Shown: positions 7,348-14,178 of the stretch, one piece after another | How positions within the stretch are numbered: the stretch's first letter is position 1 | How the letters are laid out: each line of letters starts with the position of its first letter | From: a virus | DNA length: 25,277 bases | Reading direction: 5' to 3' (one strand) | IMG/VR virus record: IMGVR_UViG_3300046028_000321 | Coordinates: 1-25,277 of that record | Made by a program: the position numbers and the translations under genes | Notes under the pieces: model-generated | The model's input: only the letters and a program-made list of their open reading frames with translations | The model's database searches: none | Told to the model about the DNA's origin: nothing

Positions 7348-7455
7348 CCATTTGTCTACCATTTGTAGGACAGATTGCTTCTTTTCTGCTTAAATAACAA
7401 GCAGTTTTCTCATTTCTGATCTTCCATTTGCGTACCATTTGTAGGATTTTCTGCA

Positions 7456-9510
7456 TCAAAACTGCTCTTTTGGCTCATCTTTGAACACAACCCAAACGTA
7501 ATCCTTGAAGATTTCCACTCCATTTGCGTACAGAAATTCGCGTTTATGGCGGCTAAATTCGTTCGATATTTGCTTGGGTGTCTTACCATGACCCCAGACT
7601 TGGGTGAACTTTTCAAGCCAATAATCGATCTTTACGGCCTTGTTTCTCTTACCGTCAAGGTCCCGCATCTCGCCAAATTCCTTAATCGCCTTGTGCAAAG
7701 AGTCAAGACAGATTTGCTGGTTCTTACCAACACCTGACCTGCTTGGCGGTTTTTTCTCCTTCTTTTCCGTGTCCGCCATGACCCTTGTTGCCTCATCCGA
7801 AGGGTTAACGGCAAGGCTGATGACGGGTTCCAATCCCAAACTGGACGCTGATAACTGCACCTCAACCATCTCGAATCCGATCTTGATGTTGTCCGCGCCG
7901 TCCTTTTGCTTGCTGATGGTGAGCAGTCCCGAACCGGCAATACCGTCACGCTTACCGCCCTCCATCCTTAAGAGTTCCAGTTGCGTGTCCACGGCTCCAA
8001 GTAGGGAAGAGTGACCGCGCAACCCTCTGGTGGCATCCTTTCCACTGTGGTGCAAGATCATGATGGTGCAGTCCAGCATCCTTTGGACTCGGCCAATGTT
8101 GGTGATGAACGCCCCCATGTCCTGTGAGTCGTTCTCGTTGCCGCCGCCGAAGGCTCTAGCCAAGGTATCTATTTGCAGCAGGCTGAACTCCACGCCCGTC
8201 TCGTTAATGAGTTGCTGGATGGACAACATGAGTAGGTTGAAGTCCTCTTCCGATGACCGCAAGTTGAGTTGGTGTCTGATGACGTAGATTTCTGCGCCCT
8301 GCTGGGTGTTGTTGTGGAGTTTGCAGGCCCTAATCCTTGCCCCGATACCGCCGTGTCCCTCTCCGCATATATATAGGACTGCGCCAGGAGTCTTGATCTC
8401 GTTACCCATCCACGTCCTGCCCGTAGCCACCGCCTCTGCAATGTCCAAGGCAATAAAGGACTTGTAACTGCCTGGTGGTCCGTACAGCGCGACAAAGGAC
8501 TTCTTAGGTATGACCTTCTCAATCAGCCACTCGACCGGCTCGTCCTGTATCGTGTCCCACGACTCGATGTTCAAGAACAAAGGCTTGGCCTTGGTTGACT
8601 CCTCGTGCATAGGTGCGTTGGAGTCGTAGTCATCCTGTGATGTATTTTCGCTGTGCGAGTCGTACTGTTCGCTGTTCGTTGCGCTATCCGATTCCGTGAT
8701 GGCTGGGAGTTTCTTTGCGAGGTCCGCAAGTTCAGCCCTAGTGCCTCCCATCTTGACCCACTCATGCGCGTCATCGCCAGGGAACGGCAGGTCCAAGTCC
8801 AAGTACCTGATGGACTTGGCCACAGGCATCAGGTTCTTGATTACCTTCTTGGCGTACTCCTGTCCAGCCTTGTCGTTGTCGGGAACCACCACCACGTTCG
8901 CCCCTGCGAAGTATTGGGTAATCTCAGCAGGCCAATGCCCAGCCCCAGCGTGTGACGTTGTGGCTATGGCTCCTATTGATACCAGCGCGTCGGCTGCCTT
9001 CTCGCCTTCGACAAGGTAGATGGCTCTTCCTGCTGTCTTTGCGTCCAATAGTTCGGGGAATCTGTAAGGCACGATTCGGACATCGCCAAGGCGTGAGTGC
9101 CGCCTGCCGAGTGTGTCAACTCTGACCAGTCTGTAGTCCTTGCCCTTCTCCGTGTTCGTCTTGAACCTCTGCTTTATGAACAGGGTGTTCCTGTCCTCGT
9201 CCATGTACTCCCACTCCTGCTCCAACGTCATCGGCTGCGGAGCGAGCGTAGCGAGGCTGCTGAATATCTCCTCGCGTTTGGGTAGTTCCGGCAAAAGACC
9301 CCGATCCCTGATTGCGCCGAATACATCGTTCTGATCGCACCCGCCGTGGCAGTGGAATAAGTACTTGCCGTCCTGAGTCTCCGTGATGGATAGGCTTGGG
9401 TTCTTGTCCCCGTTGCCCTTACCGTGCGATTGGACTGGGCAAGATGCCAGCCACGATCCGTTTGCTTGCTTTGCGTTGCCTAGTGCCTGCGCTATTTGTT
9501 CGGCTTGCAT
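7456..9510 (-). CDS. Primase-helicase (zinc, Toprim and RepA/DnaB-like ATPase)
   Basis: The 684-residue protein joins a primase-like half to a helicase-like half. Near the N-terminus C24, H29, C54 and C58 form a zinc-binding site, with DKNPSLSI and FHCHGGC as in CHC2-type primases. A Toprim domain follows: LVEGEKAAD (166-174) carries the glutamate and VVPDNDKAG (208-216) the DxD. After an acidic linker (about 272-305) comes a RecA-fold ATPase like AAA_25/RepA proteins: Walker A YGPPGSYKS (343-351), Walker B LLQIDTLA (444-451) and the sensor-like ILHHSGK (485-491). It should make primers and unwind DNA at the phage fork. Start 9510 has ACGAGGTAG upstream and lies 19 bases inside the methyltransferase gene. 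A repeat array follows the stop. Confidence 0.9.
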   Translation of the reverse strand: MQAEQIAQALGNAKQANGSWLASCPVQSHGKGNGDKNPSLSITETQDGKYLFHCHGGCDQNDVFGAIRDRGLLPELPKREEIFSSLATLAPQPMTLEQEWEYMDEDRNTLFIKQRFKTNTEKGKDYRLVRVDTLGRRHSRLGDVRIVPYRFPELLDAKTAGRAIYLVEGEKAADALVSIGAIATTSHAGAGHWPAEITQYFAGANVVVVPDNDKAGQEYAKKVIKNLMPVAKSIRYLDLDLPFPGDDAHEWVKMGGTRAELADLAKKLPAITESDSATNSEQYDSHSENTSQDDYDSNAPMHEESTKAKPLFLNIESWDTIQDEPVEWLIEKVIPKKSFVALYGPPGSYKSFIALDIAEAVATGRTWMGNEIKTPGAVLYICGEGHGGIGARIRACKLHNNTQQGAEIYVIRHQLNLRSSEEDFNLLMLSIQQLINETGVEFSLLQIDTLARAFGGGNENDSQDMGAFITNIGRVQRMLDCTIMILHHSGKDATRGLRGHSSLLGAVDTQLELLRMEGGKRDGIAGSGLLTISKQKDGADNIKIGFEMVEVQLSASSLGLEPVISLAVNPSDEATRVMADTEKKEKKPPSRSGVGKNQQICLDSLHKAIKEFGEMRDLDGKRNKAVKIDYWLEKFTQVWGHGKTPKQISNEFSRHKREFLYANGVEIFKDYVWVVFKDEPKEQF

Positions 9511-10922
9511 AGTTGTTCTACCTCGTTTATTCTTTTACCGATCCACGCCATCACAGGCACAGCCATTGAGTTGCCCAAAGCCTTGTACCTCGGTCCATCA
9601 GGGGTTGCCTTGCCCTTTGACTTTATGTCCGTGTAAGTATCGGGGAAGCCCTGCAAGCGCTCACATTCCACAGGGGTCAAACGGCGTACTGCCATTGACT
9701 GTTGCATTGCAACGTGCATTTGGCTACCTTTTGCCAGTGTGCTAACAGGCAGTCCTGCTTCAACCCTTGTGCCATTAACTTTGCTTGTAATCTGCGCCAT
9801 GTCAAAACTAATCGGCTGCGCCACACCATGCACACCTGTGGCATTCAATGTGTACATTGGGCCGCCATCGGTAAACCCGTCACCGTTGCCACCATTCTCA
9901 GGCTTGCGCCCAATAGTGTTCTCGGCTAGGGCGATGGGCTGTATCGCCATATAACCACCCGCTGCATGGTCAATTGAGTTGCTAAAACCGCCCGATGTAT
10001 TGCGAGAAAGCATTGTCCCCGCTACGTCATGCGAGGCGATGGGCTGAACAACGTAAGGTGATTCATGGGTTGAATTTAATGCCAATCCAACATCAAGACT
10101 AAAAGCAGCATTGGCCTGACCACTTGTTACAAACAGAGGTGCTGGAACAAACATTGGGCAACCTGCATTGACGTGCTGATTTTCTAAACCTTGTTTTGTA
10201 CCAAAGGTGGTGTCTAAGGTGCTGCTGATTTCAGCCGGCCAAGTTGCCATCAAGTGACCTTGCGCCGCATCTTGAACGCTTATGCTTTGTCCTGTTCTTG
10301 CACAAAGGCTACCGACTGAAGGGCTTGCTCCAGTGCTGGCGGTAAAACTTTCCCTCTTTTCTCTGCTCGGCGCAGGATTCCCTTGCAAGCTGTCTCGCTC
10401 AAAAAGAACCGCTGCGGCACGCTGCCAGTCTCCAAGGTATCCGACAACGAACACACGTCTGCGTCTTTGGGCCACTCCGAAGTATTGAGCGTCAAGAACC
10501 CTGTATGCGAACCCATACCCGAGTTCGCCCAACCCTCGAAGGAAGGAGGCAAAGTCGTGTCCGCCGTTAGAGGATAAGACGCCAGGGACGTTCTCCCAAA
10601 CCAACCACTTGGGCCGATATTTGTCAGCAATGGCAAGATAGGTGAGCATGAGGTTGCCACGAGGGTCATCCAATCCCTTTCGGAGTCCGGCGACTGAGAA
10701 GGATTGGCAGGGAGTTCCTCCAACGAGAAGATCGACATTTGGTTCAATTGACCACTCCTTAAATTTTGTCATGTCACCCAAGTTGGGTGTGTTTGGGTAG
10801 TGATGTGCAAGCACCTCAGATGGGAATCTTTCAATCTCGGAGTAGGCTACTGCCTCCCATCCAAGTGGATGCCACGCTACTGTTGCCGCTTCTATGCCAC
10901 TGCAAAGTGATAGATATTTCAT
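9492..10922 (-). CDS. C5-cytosine DNA methyltransferase with long target-recognition insert
   Basis: The 476-residue protein carries the C5-methyltransferase motifs in order: I LSLCSGIEA (4-12, SAM binding), IV GGTPCQSFS with catalytic C72, VI WENVPG (about 109-114), VIII AQRRRRVF (151-158), IX RRLTPVECERLQGFP (413-427) and X GNSMAVPV (450-457). It methylates cytosine in duplex DNA; the target site cannot be read. Between VIII and IX lie about 255 residues, rich in Gly, Asn and Ser, with QPI(A/S) recurring at 293, 328 and 369, probably an expanded target-recognition region. In a phage it likely protects against restriction or marks phage DNA (inference). The start at 10922 lacks a Shine-Dalgarno and lies 18 bases past a terminator T run. 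A 152-codon ORF in another frame overlaps residues about 62-214. Confidence 0.93.
   Translation of the reverse strand: MKYLSLCSGIEAATVAWHPLGWEAVAYSEIERFPSEVLAHHYPNTPNLGDMTKFKEWSIEPNVDLLVGGTPCQSFSVAGLRKGLDDPRGNLMLTYLAIADKYRPKWLVWENVPGVLSSNGGHDFASFLRGLGELGYGFAYRVLDAQYFGVAQRRRRVFVVGYLGDWQRAAAVLFERDSLQGNPAPSREKRESFTASTGASPSVGSLCARTGQSISVQDAAQGHLMATWPAEISSTLDTTFGTKQGLENQHVNAGCPMFVPAPLFVTSGQANAAFSLDVGLALNSTHESPYVVQPIASHDVAGTMLSRNTSGGFSNSIDHAAGGYMAIQPIALAENTIGRKPENGGNGDGFTDGGPMYTLNATGVHGVAQPISFDMAQITSKVNGTRVEAGLPVSTLAKGSQMHVAMQQSMAVRRLTPVECERLQGFPDTYTDIKSKGKATPDGPRYKALGNSMAVPVMAWIGKRINEVEQLCKPNK
10280..10738 (-). CDS. Overlapping ORF inside the cytosine methyltransferase gene
   Basis: A 152-codon frame lies entirely inside the methyltransferase gene, on the same strand but another frame, over catalytic motifs IV to VIII. 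It starts MSIFSLEELPAN at the ATG at 10738 (a TTG at 10747 would add three residues). It contains GPSGWFGRTS, NSGMGSHTGFLTLNTSEWP, CSLSDTLETGSVPQRFFL and GILRRAEKRGK. From memory, free-standing phage proteins with NSGMG...TLNTSEWP and GILRRAEKRGK...LP exist in proteobacterial phages, which makes this more than a shadow frame. No good Shine-Dalgarno is visible (GGAG is about 20 bases away). It is either a real overprinted gene or a frame that merely mirrors the conserved methyltransferase codons. No function is known to me. Confidence 0.45.
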   Translation of the reverse strand: MSIFSLEELPANPSQSPDSERDWMTLVATSCSPILPLLTNIGPSGWFGRTSLASYPLTADTTLPPSFEGWANSGMGSHTGFLTLNTSEWPKDADVCSLSDTLETGSVPQRFFLSETACKGILRRAEKRGKVLPPALEQALQSVAFVQEQDKA

Positions 10923-10940
10923 AGTTATATTTTTTAGGGG

Positions 10941-10970
10941 AAAAAAAAGCCGAGGCTGTCACACCTCGGC
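10941..10970 (-). terminator. Rho-independent terminator after ssDNA-binding protein gene
   Basis: GCCGAGG and CCTCGGC (arms of 10949-10970) form a perfect 7-bp stem with an 8-base loop, followed on the minus strand by eight T. It lies 15 bp after the stop of the ssDNA-binding protein gene and should end the regulator-to-SSB transcript. On the plus strand there is no T run. Confidence 0.88.
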
Positions 10971-10985
10971 GTTCGGGACTACGGC

Positions 10986-11549
10986 TTAAAACATCTCGTC
11001 TTCGTCTTCCACTACAGCCGCCTTCGCCGGTGCTTGACGCACTGGTTGGGGTGCTTGTTCCACAGGAGCCGCCACAGCGTCCATTCCCTCGGGACGCGCA
11101 ACCCAATTCACCAACTCGAAGTTGGGGATGCGAGTCGTACCCTTGCCGATCTTCTCCAACTTGGAACCCTTGTACTCAACCACCGGCAACTTGCCAGGGT
11201 TTGCAGCGCGTTGCGCGTCGCAGGTCTTGTACAACTGCTCCAAGCCCATGTTGGGTCCGACACCGTTTGAGGACCACTCGGCTGCGCCGATCTCTTTGTT
11301 GTACAGCGTGACCATGAACCCGCGCTTGTGCTCAGGCGTTGGCTGCGGACCCTTCTTGCCGAGAGACACGTCAGGGTTCCACTCGCGCTGACCAACGGCC
11401 AGCAGCAGCCAGCCTGTCTGCACGTTGTCGATGTCGAACACGACCTTCTTAAGTTGGATTTCCTCGTTGTTTGAGTTTGTCCAAGCGTTGGCTTGGGGCG
11501 AGAAACGGATGTAGTTACCAGAGCCGCCGGAGGATGAGAGATTTAGCAT
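10986..11549 (-). CDS. Putative phage single-stranded DNA-binding protein
   Basis: The 187-residue protein has a strand-rich N-terminal two thirds (GSGNYIRFSPQANAWTN; KKVVFDIDNVQTGWLLLAVG; HKRGFMVTLYNKEIGAAEW) and a Pro/Ala-rich linker. It ends in an acidic tip, VVEDEDEMF. An acidic tail with a terminal aromatic residue is the hallmark of SSB-type proteins, which use it to recruit partners. The body is not a classic bacterial SSB; it resembles phage proteins found beside DUF2800 nucleases. The neighbouring nuclease, resolvase and primase-helicase fit a role in covering single strands during replication or recombination. The Shine-Dalgarno is weak (TTGAAAG, about 15 bases before the ATG). A terminator follows the stop. 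Confidence 0.65.
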   Translation of the reverse strand: MLNLSSSGGSGNYIRFSPQANAWTNSNNEEIQLKKVVFDIDNVQTGWLLLAVGQREWNPDVSLGKKGPQPTPEHKRGFMVTLYNKEIGAAEWSSNGVGPNMGLEQLYKTCDAQRAANPGKLPVVEYKGSKLEKIGKGTTRIPNFELVNWVARPEGMDAVAAPVEQAPQPVRQAPAKAAVVEDEDEMF

Positions 11550-11573
11550 TTAGCGTTTTGCTTTCAAGGTTAT

Positions 11574-11589
11574 GTGACTAAGTAGTCAC
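11574..11589. repeat. Perfect dyad GTGACTA-AG-TAGTCAC
   Basis: Two 7-bp arms around AG lie in the 50-bp gap between the nuclease stop (11600) and the ssDNA-binding protein start (11549). No T run follows on the minus strand. An operator or short RNA hairpin is possible. The left half, with its flank, matches 6059-6077 at the end of terS. Confidence 0.45.
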
Positions 11590-11599
11590 GGGGAGGTGA

Positions 11600-12670
11600 T
11601 TATTGTCCAAGTCCAACTACTTTGGCAAGCGTTAATCCTGAACTTTCTTTTTTGGTGATGTCCTCAAGGACGTGCTTCTTTTCCTTACCCAAGAGTTTCT
11701 CTGCCACCGCAGGGGAAATTATCTCGGTAAGCATGAGTTTGCTGTGTTCTATGCCCGCAGCCTCTAGCGCAACTACTGCCGCCGCCTCATCTATCCACTT
11801 GCGCGTTGCGCGTTTGGGTGACAGTTGCCAGCCTGACAGTACACCGCCGTCTTCCAAGACCTTGGTCGCGTGTTTGCGCAGCGCAGCGATGAAGTCCTCG
11901 ACCATCTCAGACCGAGCCAGCAGGTCGCTGACCACTTCAGGCGCAAGGGTCTTGACATCCAACTTGACGGGGATCAACTCCAACGCCTTGGACTGCGCGG
12001 GACAGATCACCTTGGCTGGGCAGTAACGGCAGGCGTTGGTGGATGGTTTTGGCTGGGCGTTGTCGTCGGCTGCTTCCTTAATTGCAGGCAACAGAACGTC
12101 ATCCATCCACAGGTTCAACGCATCCACCGTCATAGCATGGGTGCGTGTATCTCCTGAGTGCGGTTGGATGATGGACAGCCTGACCATCTCCACGGGCTTG
12201 GTCTTGATCTTGGCCAGCGTACCCAGGGCGTAGATTTTCATCTGCTCACTGTCCGCGTCCACGTACCCGCGTCCCGTCTTCAGGTCTGCGATCTCAAGGA
12301 TGCCGTTACCGAACCCGATCACGTCAGCAGTCCCGCCCAACTTCACGGCCGGCGTATCAAATACCGTCACGTACTGCTCAACCTTTACGGCCCCAAGTTC
12401 AGATTTCAGATTTGTAATGTGGTCAAGGTGAGCCTGGGCAAAGTCCACGTTCTCCTGAGTCATCGTGATGCCCTCAACCTGCTTGCCAAGGTAGGCATCA
12501 GCCTTCTCACCCGTGACAAAGCACTTCTCGGCCAGTGCGTGGATGGCAGTACCGATCTGCGCGGCCTCACCAGCAGGTTCGTAGGGTACACCCTCAGAGA
12601 GTCGTACAGATGCAGGGCAGGCGATCCAGCGGGATGCTGAACTTGGCCGTAGGATTATTTTGTTTTCCAT
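11600..12670 (-). CDS. DUF2800-type PD-(D/E)XK nuclease
   Basis: The 356-residue protein belongs to the RecB/Cas4-like nucleases known in phages as DUF2800. After RPSSASRWIACPASVRLSEG comes AQIGTAIHALAE (about 37-48), then GGTADVIG with D116 and LEIADLKTGRG with D129 and K131, the PD-(D/E)XK catalytic core. Cysteines C214, C217 and C223 (ACRYCPAKVICPAQ) together with C19 could hold a 4Fe-4S cluster, as in AddB and Cas4. It probably degrades or resects DNA ends in phage recombination or host takeover, working with the ssDNA-binding protein behind it. The start at 12670 overlaps the preceding small gene by 16 nt, with GAAAG upstream. Confidence 0.85.
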   Translation of the reverse strand: MENKIILRPSSASRWIACPASVRLSEGVPYEPAGEAAQIGTAIHALAEKCFVTGEKADAYLGKQVEGITMTQENVDFAQAHLDHITNLKSELGAVKVEQYVTVFDTPAVKLGGTADVIGFGNGILEIADLKTGRGYVDADSEQMKIYALGTLAKIKTKPVEMVRLSIIQPHSGDTRTHAMTVDALNLWMDDVLLPAIKEAADDNAQPKPSTNACRYCPAKVICPAQSKALELIPVKLDVKTLAPEVVSDLLARSEMVEDFIAALRKHATKVLEDGGVLSGWQLSPKRATRKWIDEAAAVVALEAAGIEHSKLMLTEIISPAVAEKLLGKEKKHVLEDITKKESSGLTLAKVVGLGQ

Positions 12671-12876
12671 TGTTTTCTTTCGTTGTCCGTGTCGTTGATT
12701 AAGATTTGGTACGCTAACTTGCGCACCTCGGTGCTGACAGCGTGTCCCAAGTCTTCGGGGTCAAGCATTCGTTTCAGCAGCACGGTCTTCTGACCCGACT
12801 GGTGACGCTCGTTCTCCAACTGGGTTCCCAAGTAGATGATGTGGTCACGCATGACCTTGATCTCGTCTGTTGTCAC
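12655..12876 (-). CDS. Small unknown protein between PP-loop and nuclease genes
   Basis: The 73-residue product (MTTDEIKVMRDHIIYLGTQL... ending NERKQWKTK) is mostly charged helix and not a family I recognise. The frame is open upstream to 12993, inside the PP-loop gene. I choose the GTG at 12876 because GGAGATTAA stands directly before it, with the GGAG at good spacing and the TAA being the stop of the PP-loop gene. An ATG at 12912 would overlap that gene by 35 bases, and one at 12852 lacks a Shine-Dalgarno. It overlaps the nuclease start by 16 nt, so it belongs to the same operon. It could be a small helper of the nuclease or resolvase (inference). Confidence 0.6.
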   Translation of the reverse strand: MTTDEIKVMRDHIIYLGTQLENERHQSGQKTVLLKRMLDPEDLGHAVSTEVRKLAYQILINDTDNERKQWKTK

Positions 12877-12877
12877 T

Positions 12878-13708
12878 TTAATCTCCACAAAAACATGAGA
12901 TGCCTTCTTCATTGGGGTCAAACATATCGCGTTGCTCTTTCGAGAATTGCAGCATTGACGCGTAACTTGGCCGGTCTTTGTTGAAAACAGCACCGCTTGG
13001 CTTGGACGCTAACGCTAACGCTTCCATTTTTGCCCACCAAACGGCACGTTCTGGCTTCTCTGCTATCAAACTGGCTATCTGTGACATCGGCTTTAGATAG
13101 CAAAGATCACAATTGCCATGCATGGTTACACCATTGAAGTTTGGAAGCCCGAGATCAAACGATTGTTTCTTCCAAAAGTCACCGACATCCTGCGCCCCGA
13201 TGCCGACACCGGCCAATGGAGCAGACTTGGTTTCGTGCTTACCGTAATCGTTGTTTGTAATTCTTGAGACACGGCGAGGTTCATCTGCACGAATCCCAAG
13301 CATTGAGTCCCACTCAGTCCAGCCAATGAACTTCAAGTAACGATGCATAGTTCTGACTTTGAGTTCGACTGTGCAAAATCTAGCAACTACATTTGGAAGA
13401 TATTGGCGTTTAAGAATTAACGCCTCAAATGGTTCACCGTCGCGGCTGGCACTATCAAAGTCCACCAATTCAAATTTTGATTCTGTGTCTCGGTACTCCA
13501 ACCAAGTAATTGGCACGTTCCAATTCACAGAACAATTTCTAATAAATTCCAGCGTCTCTTCGCATTCTTTTCCTGTGTTAGCAAAAATTACCTTTGCCTC
13601 TTCAGGCAACCCGCCATTGGCCTCCAATATCCTCCACAGCATATAGGCACTGGTTCTCCCACCGCTAAAACTAATGCAGGTAGGGCTGTCAATTTTGAAC
13701 GGATTCAC
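12878..13708 (-). CDS. PP-loop / PAPS reductase-like protein
   Basis: The 276-residue protein has a PP-loop SFSGGRTSAYML (13-24), then VIFANTGKECEETLEFI (about 40-56) and ARFCTVELKVRTMHRYL. These are the phosphoadenosine-phosphosulfate reductase-like pattern, in which the loop binds ATP or its adenylate. Towards the end are HGNCDLCYLKP (a CxxC) and the terminus ISCFCGD. These four cysteines could bind a metal or Fe-S cluster. Related phage proteins are common, but their substrate is mostly unknown; bacterial relatives activate sulfate, make thiolated tRNA, or act in DNA phosphorothioation (DndC). The start is GTG at 13708, overlapping the resolvase stop as GTGA. It sits between RuvC-like and nuclease genes, so a nucleic-acid role is plausible (inference). 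Confidence 0.8.
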   Translation of the reverse strand: MNPFKIDSPTCISFSGGRTSAYMLWRILEANGGLPEEAKVIFANTGKECEETLEFIRNCSVNWNVPITWLEYRDTESKFELVDFDSASRDGEPFEALILKRQYLPNVVARFCTVELKVRTMHRYLKFIGWTEWDSMLGIRADEPRRVSRITNNDYGKHETKSAPLAGVGIGAQDVGDFWKKQSFDLGLPNFNGVTMHGNCDLCYLKPMSQIASLIAEKPERAVWWAKMEALALASKPSGAVFNKDRPSYASMLQFSKEQRDMFDPNEEGISCFCGD

Positions 13709-14178
13709 TTTGTCAACTCCCTCAAGTACCAGTACCCGATCAGCACAGCGTCAGCCCTGCCATCGTCCTTGGCACGAGCAAACTCTTTCTGATGCGATGG
13801 GTACAGTTCCATTGCGCGGCTGCGGGATGCGTCCTTGCCAATCCCGCGTGTGATGGCTCTAGTCCACACCGCAGGCTGCACAAAGGTCTGCGGAACCATC
13901 AGCGCGGCTAAGACTCCCTCAATCACTCCCGCACTGCGGCCAAAGGAAAACATGGAACTCACGCCCTGACCTGGCATTGCTGACACCTTCTCGATCACCG
14001 CGTGTTCTGCCTTCAGTTCAATGATGAGAGTCGCCAGCCCCTGCGCAGACACCTGACGTTTCTGAGTCTTGCCGCGCATGATGGTCACGATTGGCATATC
14101 CGTCACGGACTCCAAGGCTCCGTCAACGTGCAAGGCAACGGCGCCACTCAGACCAGGGTCAATAGAGATGATCCTCAC
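13705..14178 (-). CDS. RuvC-like Holliday junction resolvase
   Basis: The 157-residue protein has an RNase H-fold resolvase layout. IISIDPGLSGAVAL holds D7, AVIEKVSAMPGQG holds E63, and KDDGRADAVLIG holds D139 and D143, the acidic residues that bind two magnesium ions. SMFSFGRSAGVIEGVL (75-90) matches the RuvC region between them. It should cut four-way junctions or branched replication intermediates before packaging. The length is near that of bacterial RuvC (about 170). The start is GTG at 14178 and overlaps the XRE gene stop as GTGA; its own stop overlaps the PP-loop gene start the same way, so translation is probably coupled. Confidence 0.88.
   Translation of the reverse strand: MRIISIDPGLSGAVALHVDGALESVTDMPIVTIMRGKTQKRQVSAQGLATLIIELKAEHAVIEKVSAMPGQGVSSMFSFGRSAGVIEGVLAALMVPQTFVQPAVWTRAITRGIGKDASRSRAMELYPSHQKEFARAKDDGRADAVLIGYWYLRELTK

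Larger units (their letters stand above)
7261..7446. repeat. CCATTTGTAGGA-type repeat array (iteron or operator cluster)
   Basis: Eight copies of a 11-12 bp word lie between the primase-helicase gene and the next gene. The full word TCCTACAAATGG, in either orientation, is at 7265-7276, 7322-7333, 7359-7370 and 7435-7446, with a one-mismatch copy at 7303-7314. Shortened forms CCATTTGTCTA (7337-7347, 7348-7358) and CCATTTGCGTA (7424-7434) abut full words with an 11-bp period, i.e. one helical turn. A ninth copy (CCATTTGCGTA, 7520-7530) lies in the 3' part of the primase-helicase gene. I did not see the word elsewhere in the window. Such an array next to replication genes is typical of an iteron-type origin or of a multi-site operator. 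The binding protein is unknown. Confidence 0.75.

Noticed and set aside
7386-7404. CTGCTT/AAGCAG hairpin followed by TTTT on the plus strand as a terminator
   Set aside because: Only 6 bp with a weak T run, and no plus-strand gene lies upstream of it; not convincing.
9240-9262. gcgagcgtagcgagg-like stretch resembling a scattered palindromic repeat
   Set aside because: It lies within the primase-helicase coding frame, does not form a true palindrome and no second copy was noticed.
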